Source: Sympetrum striolatum (taxonomy: Eukaryota; Arthropoda; Insecta; Odonata; Libellulidae). Taken from it: a stretch of DNA of 64,000 nt. Numbering within the stretch: position 1 is the first letter of the stretch; each line of letters starts with the position of its first letter. Of the stretch, positions 45,967 to 56,760 are shown piece by piece. A program made the position numbers and the translations under genes. The DNA lies in assembly GCA_947579665.1 (NCBI GenBank), contig OX388345.1:70733454-70797453 (forward strand), in the 5' to 3' direction. The notes under the pieces are model-generated. The model saw nothing but the letters and a program-made list of their open reading frames with translations. It did not search any database and was not told where the DNA came from.

Positions 45967-46070
45967 AGATAATAATAATAATAAAACGGCTTTATTCGGG
46001 CGAGATTGAGACTATAAGTCTCCTCTTCCATCTAACCCATAGAGATAGACTAAACATGTCAACATCCGGA
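45967..46070 (-). mobile_element. Retroelement 3' end with hairpin and (ATT)n tail
   Basis: Plus-strand AATAATAATAATAATAAAAC precedes GGCTTTATTCGGGCGAGATT, the stem GAGACT/AGTCTC (46,008-46,022) and CCTCTTCCATCTAACCCATAG. A minus frame of 74 codons (46,012-46,236) runs upstream from the hairpin and reads RDKLPLEVPRIAAYPGIPG; I do not recognise it, and it may be a piece of the element's coding or UTR sequence. Confidence 0.65.
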
Positions 46071-46883
46071 ACACCCCCGGTATTCCGGGATAGGCAGCAA
46101 TCCTAGGCACTTCGAGTGGGAGCTTGTCGCGGATGCGGTGCAATGCGCAGATATAAATACTGGACGGCGCGGGGGCGTCTTCACGAACTCTTTTTAGAAC
46201 CACATACACGCCCGCTGCATCCCGCCATTTTATCATCTCATTTTTTTCACAAATTCCGAGTGTAAAAAAGTCGGAGTGGTCTGCAGTCTATTAGCGCGTG
46301 GGTGTCCCCATTTGACTCGTTGGCGTGGGCCCCACTTCTCACCTCTTCATGTCATTGTCGTCCTCCGCGAGCCCTGATTATTTCCCCACTCTTCCCGCTC
46401 TCAACCGTCTCGTTTGCGATCTTTTTTCGATTCATCTTTCGTCAAATGAGATCGCTCCTCTCCAGAGATGCATCTCTGCCGCCCACGCGTCGATTTAATG
46501 GATGGGAGTATTCTGTCTTTTATTCGAGAGTGTGGATTTTTTTCAGCTACCGGTATATACTCGAGTCTTCCTCGGGTTTTGGTTATGAATTAAATTAGGT
46601 ACAGAATGACGTATATGAAATGTGGGGAGAGATTTTCCGTGATGGTGATTAGTGCACATGCGATGCTTGTTTTTTCCTCGTTTTTCTGAGGATATTTTGG
46701 ATTGAATTTAAATTGAATGCGGATTGAAACTTTTTGTGCCCGGAAATCTTCATAAGCTCCTTTTCTCCTATTGAAGGTTTTGGGTGAAGTCAATATGTGA
46801 TGGCTTTTTCAGATAAATTTCGAAATGGTATTTCACTGAATCATAGTAAAGTGTCTACGAAACAGACAAATAATTTAGTAATT

Positions 46884-46953
46884 CGAAAGGATTGTTAAAT
46901 AAACAAGGTTTTATAGACGAACAAAGTAACTCTTTTATTTAACAATCCTTTCG
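46884..46953. repeat. Perfect 20-bp inverted repeat, 30-bp spacer
   Basis: CGAAAGGATTGTTAAATAAA (46,884-46,903) is exactly complementary to TTTATTTAACAATCCTTTCG (46,934-46,953). Perfect conservation implies recent origin or selection. There is no coding and no evident target duplication. Confidence 0.85.
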
Positions 46954-47199
46954 ATTATGTCGGAATTCCACTATATTTCGGCCTCCTCTGTGAATTTTAC
47001 TTCAAGTCCCATTTGAAGGCTTGTGTTATTTAATCATTAGAATTATATTCATATTTACTGTGGCGGATTATTTTGTTCCTACGATTGAAGAATTTACAAA
47101 AGAAATTGGGCATTTTTATTAATCATGTAGAAAAATCACGCCGAACTGATAACTATTCTGTCATAATTTCGGATTGTTATAATGTGTACTTCGAAGGCG

Positions 47200-47262
47200 G
47201 AATGAGATTAAATAGGAAAAATGAGGGGTGTGCAAGTTTTCCCTGCTATCCTGAATGCTTTT
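47200..47262 (+). repeat. Dispersed repeat family, copy D (short)
   Basis: GGAATGAGATTAAATAGGAA then AAATGAGGGGTGTGCAAG and TTTTCCCTGCTATCC aligns with copy C at 54,855-54,915 (GGAATAAGGCTTACTTGGC then AAAATGAGGAGTGTGGC and TGCTATCC). Confidence 0.5.
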
Positions 47263-49334
47263 AAAAGCACAAATCCCCGCAAGTACAGTGTATCATTTTT
47301 TAATAGAACTCTTCCCAGTATTCAATAAGGAGTAACCAAAAGTGTCATTAGTAGGTCTTTCTCATACCACAATCGAAATTTCACTCTTTATAACAGCCCT
47401 GAACATGACAGACAAAATCGAATTGCAATTTTTCCGGATCTGCGCCAAAGGAAAATTGGGAAATGTTCCATTCATTAGGGTAGTTTAGCAGGTAGATGAA
47501 TATGAAACTAGAGTTAGTTATATTTATATTCTACAAAAATTATTTCTATAGAGTAGCGATTGAATTTTTTCCTTCTTTTAAATGTCGCATTTATAGTGTA
47601 TAAGAAGAAAAATGTTTCAAGTCTCTCCGTTAATATTTTTTCTTATTCATTTCCGTGCTTTAAATGTCGAATCATACGCTGTGACTGCAGATCGAGTAAG
47701 ATTTCATTTTTCATGTCGTCCTCCCGTCGGATCTTCTCGATAAACAACACGCTATTCATGCATCGACGTATGCATATGCGAGGTTAATGCGGTGCTCTGT
47801 ATGACTGAACGTTCATCGTTTCCTCTACCCGAGATGCTGTTTAAAGAGTGGGGCACCCGGCGTTTATTGGCGTCGAAGGTCTGTCGATCGATCAATCAAT
47901 GGAAGCTTCCGAACGATCTTTTATAATCTTCATTATCCACTGCAGACGTTCGATGCGCATCTTGAACAGATTTCCTCTCCCTTTGTTTTTCCATCGCCCC
48001 TCGCACTCCATCGCCATATTTATTTTTCTCTCTAATATATTTCCATATGCAGTCGCTACTCTCGAATCCAACCCAAACGAAAAATATAATAACGATTTCG
48101 CAATGCTTTAAGTATTATTTTTAGGAAAATATTGTATTATTTCTTCTAAGAGACAAAATTATACCGAAGTTATTTGAGGATTAATTTAATGCATACTGAG
48201 ATACTGACATCGATGCTTGTCTTCAAAGAACAAGGTCCTCGGTTAGATCTCCGTATTGTGTTTGTCTAAAATTACGTCCTCCACTGTTTTGTAAAATGAA
48301 TGAATTTTTCAGGAGTATTATTAGCATTTTTAATAATTTTGGGAAGTTAAAATTTGAATAATTTCCTTATATTATATTTTTGAATTATTATTTATTATAT
48401 TTTTCTAGAGTAAGTTAATGGTAATGAATTGATTTTTGCTTTGTGTAGAATTTTCATCTGAAAATAACAGAAGTTCAATTGTAGAGAGGCCACTTTGGTA
48501 TAACCTTGCCGTAAGAGTGAAAAAATAATAATTTCATATTTTAATTTTTTAAATGCATTTATTGTAACGATGTATTTTTACATTGATATTTTTATATTTT
48601 GAACCTTTAAATTAATCATTTGCAGCACATTTTTTAGATTGAAATAAATCGCTCGAGCATGTTAGCATGATTGGGTCTGTTCGTCATTAGCATTAAAGGA
48701 GGCTATTAGTTGAAATTCTTGGTAATCCAGCTGTTTACTCAGGTGCTCAAAAGCATCTGAATGACGAATTAATGGATACAATCTTTCCTGGGAATCGAAT
48801 GTTCATTAATTCCAAGATTCATTCAATTTATTATTCTTCCTACTAGTATACAAACGTTTGCTCGTACTCCGAGTTTCGAAGCTGAGTCGCCATGCGCTAC
48901 GCTATGTGGAAGTTTGCCAGTGTGCGGAACGAGGAAATGAACTCCGCATTATCTGCAAAGTTTTTACTGGCGTCTGGTTTATCTACATTAATGGGATATC
49001 TATATTCATACGAATACTTATATCCACGTTTTTATTCTGAGTGAAGGGTTCTTCGAAGTCTCATCTTGCATTCAACTCCTCGATGTATATGATAAAGATT
49101 GATCTCGAGAGCAGTAGGAGACGACACTAATGCGAAAGAGTGAAAGATTTATTTCTTTGGAATGAACAGCGATGATATCTTGTGCAGACAGAAAAATATC
49201 CCCACAGAATCAATAACTGTAGCCTATCACGAGGCTCAAAGATTATTCTAATACGTATTCAAATGAGGGAAGGAAAGAATTGAATTTCCACATGAAAGTG
49301 TGCTGCTTAAACCAAAGTTATACAGAGGTGAAAA
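47263..49334. other. No gene seen
   Basis: AT-rich with a GC-richer patch at about 47,660-48,010. Frame 47,848-48,111 is unrecognised. Confidence 0.5.
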
Positions 49335-49372
49335 ATAGTGACTTGGCTGGGACTCGAACCCAGGTCTCCCAC
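49335..49372 (-). repeat. tRNA-derived SINE, family 1, second copy
   Basis: On the minus strand GGGAGACCTGGGTTCGAGTC then CCAGCCAAGTCACTATTTTT. The T-arm CTGGG/CCCAG is perfect (49,347-49,363) with B box GGTTCGAGTCC. It shares GAGACCTGGGTTCGA and GTCACTA with 30,842-30,905 but is cut off upstream by AT-rich DNA, so the tRNA head is incomplete. Confidence 0.6.
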
Positions 49373-51315
49373 TATATTATATCCTATAATTATGGGTATA
49401 TGTTTAAAAAAAATAAGTATTTAATTTACCACAATCTATGCTGATGGATTCCGTATTTTACGAAGAAATCCACGTCTAGGGACTTCTTAAACACTCAGGG
49501 TGATAAAACACGAATATTCTATTAATAATCATTATAAGTAATAACAATGAAACATTAAGGTATTTTAAATACTTGTAATATTTATATAAAAATATACATT
49601 TAATATGTTTTATTTATTTAATAATATCCCTTATTAAATACTTATGATAATAAATTATATTTGAAAATTCAAACTAATAAATGTTTAATATTAGTTAATA
49701 ACTTCAATTCCTATCCATTCATCATTCTATACTAGAATTTATTTAGATTAGAAAACAGCTAGTCAAAGCCAATTACATTGTTTCATAACACCAATTAAAA
49801 CATTATATGAACAAGTTAACAATATAAAAGTTAAGGAAAAAACAAGAATCTTGTATAAGTTAAGAACAGAGAGATTCATTTATGGATGATAGGAGTGAAT
49901 TGGATATCCTGCGTATTATACATGTAACCATACATACATACGTAGCTCTTTTTTTAAGGTTAATACATTTCCCATTCCATCACCTTTAATCACTTCTCCA
50001 TCATTAGTCCCCGATATCCATTACGTCCCGAATCTTCTTTGCTATCATTAATCTCCGCCCACACCGCGACTTGCGTTCTCTCGGATTAAAATTCATATAT
50101 TCCCGTCTGCTGCATCGACGAAATTTGCTCAGTTTGACGTTTGGCATTTCGTCCAACGGAAATTAGATAAGCCGTTGTTTTCCTGAAAAAAATAGTGGAT
50201 TTAAAATTTTCCTCTTTAGCGATAAATCTCGGACGTAACCATATATCGTACCGCGGTCGTACCCCCTGGTATCTATCGCGTGGACATTCTTCTCGACAGT
50301 CTTTTTTTTTCAATTAGTCGCCTTTTTGGGAGTTGTGGCGTGGTTGACCTTTGACCCTCAAACTCCCTTTGATTGAAATCGCGGCCAGCCTCGATCAATA
50401 CTTCCGTTGGCTCTCGTCTCGTTTAAAATTGATAACTTCCGACGGAATGTGATCATTTTCGACTTCCGAGCTCGCTTTTTTTGCGTGTTTATGGCATAAA
50501 GTCCGATAGGTGGCGAAGAATCGATAGGCGGTTTATCAGAGTTGGAATAGAGCAAATATTTGAATCTTATGAATATTTGAATCCTTTTATTTGGAAAGTT
50601 GTTGTTATTATCTGGTTCGTATTTTGGACCGTTGTTACGGCGATGTTTTCTCTGGTCCCAGGGCGTTCACCCAATGCATTTCAGGCAAAAGATGCTTCAC
50701 TTCTTAAAAATCCACTCCAGGAAATTTCACCCGAAGATTTGAAGCTCAAATCTGTTCACCCTAGAGATATTTCGCCAATTTTCTCTTATAGGCATTTCTC
50801 CAATGGTTTTCTTACGATAGCTCTAGGATATGAATTTTTACCCTAGTCAGATAGAAGTACAGTGCAGATATAGTTTTGGCGTACACCTAATGTCTCTTAT
50901 ATCATGTATTTCACCAATAAGATTTCTTCAGCACTAAATATTGATTAGAAATTTTTATTACTAAAACCGTTTTTCAAAATTTATTCCAACACTATATTTT
51001 TACCATTTACGTGTGTGGTTAATAATTTTAATAAATCATGAAAGAGTCCTTGGAAATATTATTGAACTGTTTTGAGGCTAAGATTTCGAATAAATTTCCG
51101 ACGTATTTCAAGGACAAATATGTGTCCTATATATTTCGTTATGCCGCGATCTAAGTTTGTTTACATCAGATGCCTTGTATTTGTTTTGATACCGGTGCAC
51201 ATTTTCTGCCAGAGCCAAATTTTTATGAGGGCAACCACCTCTGAATTCCGCCGTTGTAAGCTCTTCCACACCCAGACGTAACAATTATCGTTATACATTC
51301 TTTAGAGTGAGGCCC
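49373..51315. other. No gene seen
   Basis: Strongly AT-rich to about 49,930, then mixed DNA with frame 50,481-50,846 (121 codons, plus) that carries one hydrophobic segment (VVVIIWFVFWTVVTAMF) but no recognised family; a frame on the opposite strand overlaps its start. Confidence 0.45.
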
Positions 51316-51700
51316 AAATGAACAACACTTATTTGACCTATACAAATAAGAGGTAGACACTCGTTAAACCGACACTTGTTTGACCGATGGGACTTAGTCA
51401 AAGTTCATTCGTTTGTAAGGTCCTTCATCAATGTTTAGATATTAAACCTTTCCACTTGTATTTCCTTAAGGAATGGTTTGGAAATGAATGCCTTTTTGTG
51501 TAATCGGGAGTGTAGTCTTCCCTATTTCTCACATTTTTAATCTTTTCGTCCCATTTTTGTTTTATTTTTTTCGTATACTCCTCAATTTATGTTCACTAAT
51601 ATTTTCTCTTTTCTTTTTCTTTTTAGGTGAGTACCAATCTTCAAGGTTCACGCTGTTTGGCCGGCATCCCGTTTGGAGGGGGTCATTTGACCGACAAGTC
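51316..51700. repeat. Decayed minisatellite of TTTGACCGA-like units
   Basis: Related units include CACTTATTTGACC (51,326), CACTCGTTAAACC (51,358), CACTTGTTTGACC (51,373), TGTTTGGCCGG (about 51,653) and GGTCATTTGACCGAC (51,681). They form two clusters separated by about 250 bp of T-rich DNA that contains recursive splice candidate 2. Unit spacing is irregular, so the array is old. Confidence 0.45.
51594..51633 (+). other. Candidate recursive splice site 2 (zero-length exon)
   Basis: CACTAAT, a branchpoint-like motif at 51,594-51,600, is followed by a 24-base T-rich pyrimidine tract, then AG ending at 51,626 and GTGAGTA from 51,627. As at 2,627, acceptor and donor consensus sequences abut with no exon between. 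Finding two on the same strand in a window with no clear internal exons fits a very long plus-strand intron. The function is inferred; the pattern can also arise by chance in T-rich DNA. Confidence 0.42.
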
Positions 51701-54137
51701 TTCCGTGATACGTATTTCAAAATTGTTTACAGATTAAAGTTAAATTTTAGTTGTTGAAAAAGGCTTCACCGATTCTTCTGTGCCCTGCTATATATTTAGC
51801 ATAAATTGTGAATGATTTTCTAGCAATACTGTTGGCAGAGGCTTTCGAGGAAGTACGTTCGTAAATGAGCTGATCGAAGTTAAAGAAAGGTAATAATCTA
51901 TTGGTATTTATTGGAGTTTGAGCATCTCTTTATCTATATCACAGAACAATAAAATTAACTTTTATATACACTAATGGAAATATATACTCTAAATACTCGT
52001 TAGTTATCCTCTCTGACTAGATACTTTAATTTGCCTCTGAATAGATACTTTAATTTAAAAGTCTTCAGTAGAATAAAAATAAATTTAATTATATTATACC
52101 AAACCATAATTGAGGAAATATTCTCTTCGTCAAAATATAGTTGCAGGAACAATCTGTAGCTATTTATTAAATTAAATCACTATAGGGAAGGATATTCTTG
52201 GTCTGACTAAGCAATTACTACTGAAATTCCTCTCAAAATCACGAAGCCGTGACGTTTATTTTTCCTTACATCGTCCATCATCTCTCGAATCTTTAAGTAA
52301 GGTAGGTTCCTTAAGCAGTCCCTCTTCCGGTAAGTAACTCTAAATTACCCGTGGTTTTTCTTAATCTATCCATTACTTAGATGATCCCTCAGTATTCATC
52401 CCTTCATCCCCTTGTTTATTTCTCTAGATGCGGGAAAGTCTTTAATCCCGAGAGATCTCTTCTTCCATACCCTTGCCTTCCATTTATTTCCACCTGGAGA
52501 CTTAACCCTTAAGGTTCTTTTTTTTCCTTGGAAGAGGTTTCCCTTGGCGGGATTATTCCGAGAAAGGGTGCCATCTAGAGAGAGAAATGGCAGAGAGAAA
52601 ATGGGTGCCACAGCACCGAGATGCTATCAAATATTTTTTGAGCGAGAGAAACGTGAGATTCTCCCTAACTAATAAATTTTCACGCGTTTTGTTATGTATC
52701 ATTCGGACTTCCCATGCCGTCGAAAGTGTTAGAAAAATTTCCTGTTCTGTACACTGTTTGATTTATACAATGAGGAAAATCCCAAGAATCGTTCTTTAGA
52801 GGCCTTACTTCGAAATCTGGAAATATTAGTTTAAGATATTACCTTCAGATTACACGCCATTTAACGTTTTCCAGATTACATGGCTCGTTCTTCCATTCAC
52901 TTAAGTTCGTAAATATGAATGTAGTATCATCTCACTTGTTTTATTCTACAGCTAAAACTATAATTTCACTTATTTTTGCGATTATTTTAGTATTTTGTGG
53001 TCGAAAATGTCTATAATTAGTTACTTTATGAGCACTTCATTTAATTTTTTTAATTATATCGGTAGTTATATTAATTAATAAATTTAAGTGACGTTTGGGA
53101 TGTATTTTAGCGTCTGAAGAACTGCAGTAGCAACCAGAATGTCATTGATAAATACGTATACATTTACTGAAATTGCTTCCTAAATTCCACGGTTAGTCAC
53201 TTCTTTTTATGGAAGTATTAAGCGATTTCTAATCAGAAACTAATATCCGATGATAAGCGTAAAAGCCTCTATTAAATTTTCTTTCTAATGGTATATCTCT
53301 GGATGTCACACAACCGTTATTTCTAATTGAATTTCACGAAAGAAAAGAGTTCGTTGAAGATACGGAAAATCATGTTCACGTGTGTTTCTTACGGAAGTCA
53401 CTGTTGTCAGATATTCAAATGTATGCACAACGGCGATTAGTTCAATATATTCACGTTGCGCAGTTCTTTCCAGGATCACTTTAATTCTCGCCTCCTCTCG
53501 TGCTAATGGTTTCTCGGAAAGAGATCCGAGATATTCTTCTGTTTTGTTTTCCTTATGGCGTTCGATTCGATCGCTTTGTTTCCAATTAATCGCAAGTCGC
53601 AAGATCCGCCGTCGGCCTTAACCTTTTATGATTTGTTTTTGTTCTCCGCGGAATGGTTACGACTCCGGCCGCCCTCCGGCAGGTGTGCGCTTTCGTCTTT
53701 CTTCAAATGCCATGCGTTATCCCCCTCTTGTTTGACTTCAGGTGCTCGAGAGTTGGAGGAATGCGGAATCCCTCGCGAGCGGCGTGTTTTAAAGTCGCAC
53801 GACATTGAAGGCAGCGATGTGCGCTCAGGTCGATAAAATCCTCTCCTCTTGAATGAATCTTGAAATTTTATGGGAGTGGATGAATATGTAGGACTTTTAC
53901 TTGCGAATCGGTACGTTCCTGAGGTCCATGAATTTTGTTTATAAAACCATTCAGAAGTCGTCAGGATATACTTTAAGCTTATCGTTTCTTTTCACTCCCA
54001 ATGACATCCTCGGCTTGCTTAAATTTTCTATCAAGATTCGGTAAACGTTCGGGTACCTTTCTGCCCTCTCCTAACTAGGATGCCTCTAGTTGAAAAAGTA
54101 GGGTTTAGTACAGTTCAGTGTGCAGTAAGTACAGTAC
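51701..54137. other. No gene seen; one short tandem duplication
   Basis: A 24-bp duplication (CCTCTGACTAGATACTTTAA and CCTCTGAATAGATACTTTAA) starts at 52,010 and 52,034. GC-richer patches lie near 52,400-52,620 and 53,430-53,830; their frames, on both strands, are unrecognised. Confidence 0.5.
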
Positions 54138-54172
54138 AATTACCCTATGGATTTCTGATTCATAGGGTAATT
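54138..54172. repeat. 12-bp palindrome with 11-base loop
   Basis: AATTACCCTATG (54,138-54,149) and CATAGGGTAATT (54,161-54,172) are perfect inverted copies. Too short to be called an element. Confidence 0.7.
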
Positions 54173-54814
54173 TTTCTATGAGGAGTAGCTACAATGAATG
54201 TCAATGCTTAGCATCACCTATATCTTAGTGTTCTACTTTCATTATTATACCCGATATAAAACCTGAGACAAAATATATATTTTTCTCTGTACTGTACTGA
54301 AATACATGAAAAAATTATGTTCACCACGATATAGTTACGAGAATGAATAGTAAATGATTAAAAATGATTTATTTCACCAAGATTGAGTGCACAGTAAAAT
54401 TCAAAAACTACTGCAATACAACAGAATTTTTCAAATTCAAATTACGACATTTTTTGTTATGAATAAGTGTTTGAATTGTGTCACTCTTCCTTTTTTTGGT
54501 GCAATATTTCACTTCGTGTGATAGAATTCCTTAAATTATCTTTGCATCAGTTTAATATTAATAAATTATTTTAACCAATGGTAATTGACCCCATCAATTA
54601 TAATTCGTAATGGAAAGAATAACTATTTTATCCGGTCTTCTGTATAATCGAAAGTATTACATAAAACCCTTCATCGAGACCTTCACCGAAGCCATTCTTA
54701 GGCACCTCCTCTTCAGAACGAGACCGTGGCGCCTAATTATTAATCCGTCCCCGGAGACCCTGAGAGGAGTAATTGATGAACAAATGACGAGTCAATCAGT
54801 AAACCCATCGAGGC

Positions 54815-54920
54815 TGCTTGAATCAGTAACTCCTTCACCGTTAGCTACCGAAAGAGAGGGAATAAGGCTTACTTGGCAAAATGAGGAGTGTGGCATTTTT
54901 TTCATGCTATCCCTATTGAG
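54815..54920 (+). repeat. Dispersed repeat family, copy C
   Basis: CACCGTTAGCTACCGAAAGA, then GGCTTACTTGGCAAAATGAG and GAGTGTGGC. It aligns with copy A (TTAGCTACC, then GGCTTACTAAGCAAGATGAG) and links it to copy D through the shared TGCTATCC end. It lies about 115 bp from the 3' tail of the CR1-like element, in the opposite orientation. Confidence 0.6.
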
Positions 54921-55034
54921 TTAGAATGTCATCATTGGTAAAAATTGGCTGCGTTGGCGTAGGGGTGCTTGCACTCTAATTTTTTTCTGGATTTTTCTGG
55001 CTAGGGAATCGTTGTGTGTCTTTGTTATTAGTAT

Positions 55035-56417
55035 TAATTATTGTCTATGTCTATCTATGTCTATGTAAGAACCCTGCAAGCCGCCTTTCGGCGTGTGGCA
55101 GGGGGTGCAAGCACCTTGACTCTATTTTCCTAAACGGTTGCTTTCGCGTATACTTCGCGGAAAAAATGAATTTTTGAAACGATTCGTTTTAGCATCTATT
55201 TCCCTAATCTTTCGGGCAGTATCAGTACGGCCCATATAACAGGGGGGTCGCATTATATCGGTTACATCATCTGAAAACGTAGTTTCTCTGAACTTATTTA
55301 ATAAATTTATCCTTTGAATTTTTCTTCTATCTTCTAATGATTCCCATCCCGCGTCCTGTAACATCTGAGTGACACTCGCTGTTTTATCGTAGCAATTCTT
55401 TACAAATCGTATCGCTTTCCGTTGTACTTTTTCTAAATCCCGAATATGACATTTCTCGGCGGGGTCCCATACACTGCATGCATACTCAAGGTGAGGCCTA
55501 ACTAACGCTAAGTAGCATCGCTCGCGAACCTTTTCTTCGCTCCTACCGACTATTCTTTTAACGAAGCCGAGTTTCTTAAGTGCTTTTCCACATATATTTC
55601 GGATGTGGGCACTCCATGATAGATTATTCGTGAGAGTTACTCCAAGATACTTTACCGATTCTACTGACAATAGGTTTATCCCTCGGAGACTATAAGAATA
55701 ATCATTTATTATAGATTTACTTTCGAAGAAGTTAACTACCGAACACTTTTCTACATTAAGCTCTAATTGCCAATCATCGCACCAATTCATAATTCTATCT
55801 AAGTCGTTCGAAAGGGCTAATCTATCCTCTGAACTAACTATTTCCCTGTAAATGACTGTATCGTCTGCGAATATCCTAACATTGCTTTCAATGTGATTGC
55901 TGAGGTCGTTGATGTATACTAAAAATAACAACGGTCCAATTACACTGCCCTGAGGGACGCCCGAAGTCACCTTAACCAAGTTGGAACTAATTCCATCGAG
56001 TACTACTCGTTGCTCTCTATCGGTGAGAAAGTCTTTTATCCAGTTAATAACTTGTGCATTGATACCCGCTACTTCTAATTTGTACAGCAATTTATGATGA
56101 GGTACCTTATCGAAAGCCTTCCGAAAATCTAAAAATATCGCATCGACTTGCTTATGTTTTTCAGCAGAGTTGAGAACATCGTGTACTAATAAAGCCAGCT
56201 GAGACTCGCAAGAACGAGTCTTACGAAAACCGTGTTGATTCCTAATTATGAAATTGGACGTTTCAAGAAAACCCATTAAAGAGCTAGCTATTATATGTTC
56301 CATAATTTTACCGCTCAGTGATGTTAAAGATATAGGCCTGTAATTAGCTGGATCGTCCTTAGAGCCAGCCAGCCAATTATTAAAATGGATGTAATTGGGA
56401 TTTTCCTGTTTCCATTT
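55035..56417 (-). mobile_element. 5'-truncated CR1/L2-like non-LTR retrotransposon
   Basis: The element runs on the minus strand from a truncation near 56,417 (next to an ATTATTATT run) to a 3' microsatellite tail at about 55,035-55,065 made of TAGACA/TAGA-type repeats. After the ORF the short 3' UTR holds a two-tier hairpin: outer CCCTGC/GCAGGG, inner CGCC-GAAA-GGCG (plus strand 55,082-55,093). Microsatellite 3' ends and a conserved terminal hairpin are typical of the CR1 group. The endonuclease and ORF1 are missing, so the copy is not autonomous. A decayed second 3' end is at 7,893. Confidence 0.9.
55122..56417 (-). CDS. Reverse transcriptase of the CR1/L2-like element (partial)
   Basis: RNA-directed DNA polymerase that would copy the element's RNA at the nicked target. 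From the first ATG (56,303) it has 393 codons, and the frame continues upstream through SKDDPANYRPISLTSLSGK to about 56,417, so that ATG is internal. Counted from it, motif A is AIFLDFRKAFDKVPH (about 55-69, catalytic Asp 59), motif B SGVPQGSVIGPLLF (114-127), motif C FADD (145-148) and the thumb LNVEKCSVVNF. The C-terminal VQRKAIRFVKNCYD and AGWESLEDRRKIQR blocks are characteristic of CR1/L2-type proteins. No stop or frameshift is seen, which suggests a young copy. The endonuclease domain and RT N-terminus are missing by 5' truncation. It ends at TAG 55,122-55,124. Confidence 0.92.
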   Translation of the reverse strand, partial: KWKQENPNYIHFNNWLAGSKDDPANYRPISLTSLSGKIMEHIIASSLMGFLETSNFIIRNQHGFRKTRSCESQLALLVHDVLNSAEKHKQVDAIFLDFRKAFDKVPHHKLLYKLEVAGINAQVINWIKDFLTDREQRVVLDGISSNLVKVTSGVPQGSVIGPLLFLVYINDLSNHIESNVRIFADDTVIYREIVSSEDRLALSNDLDRIMNWCDDWQLELNVEKCSVVNFFESKSIINDYSYSLRGINLLSVESVKYLGVTLTNNLSWSAHIRNICGKALKKLGFVKRIVGRSEEKVRERCYLALVRPHLEYACSVWDPAEKCHIRDLEKVQRKAIRFVKNCYDKTASVTQMLQDAGWESLEDRRKIQRINLLNKFRETTFSDDVTDIMRPPCYMGRTDTARKIREIDAKTNRFKNSFFPRSIRESNRLGK

Positions 56418-56655
56418 AAGAAATTATTATTATTCTCGTAATTGAAGCACAATTGCCCCTTGAAAGACATTTTTCATTCCATAAAGATGGAATGAAGAAT
56501 ATATTTTTATTATAAAAGAATTACTACTATTATTCAAAATCACCCATACCTCTGTAGCTATCTTATCATCACAGCCATGGACTAAACTGCGGCAAAAATT
56601 TATGAAAGACACATTTTCCTCTATCATATACCGACAAAAAATGAAAAATATCCCA
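56418..56655. other. Flank of the CR1-like element; no gene
   Basis: An ATTATTATT run directly abuts the 5' truncation point. The 65-codon minus frame at 56,430-56,627 is unrecognised. Confidence 0.5.
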
Positions 56656-56760
56656 TAAATAATAATAATAATAATAATAACTCTTTATTTGGCGAGGTTA
56701 GGCCCATTAGCCTCTCTTACACCTAACCATTAAGGTTACTTAATTCATACTAACCATAAA
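56656..56760 (-). mobile_element. Retroelement 3' end with hairpin and (ATT)n tail
   Basis: Plus-strand (AAT)8 is followed by CTCTTTATTTGGCGAGGTTA, then GGCCCATTAGCCT and CTCTTACACCTAACC. An outer stem GGTTAG/CTAACC encloses a short inner stem AGGC/GCCT. It is close to the copy at 17,917 in the outer part (GCGAGGTTAGGCCCA) and to 38,193 in CTTACACCTAACC, thus linking the two hairpin types. Confidence 0.7.

Noticed and set aside
50481..50846. 121-codon frame with one hydrophobic segment
   Set aside because: A single hydrophobic run is common in AT-rich chance frames; nothing else supports it.
53731..53746. Acceptor-like TTTGACTTCAG|GTGCTC
   Set aside because: Good acceptor but the following bases are not a donor and no exon frame with a donor is evident.
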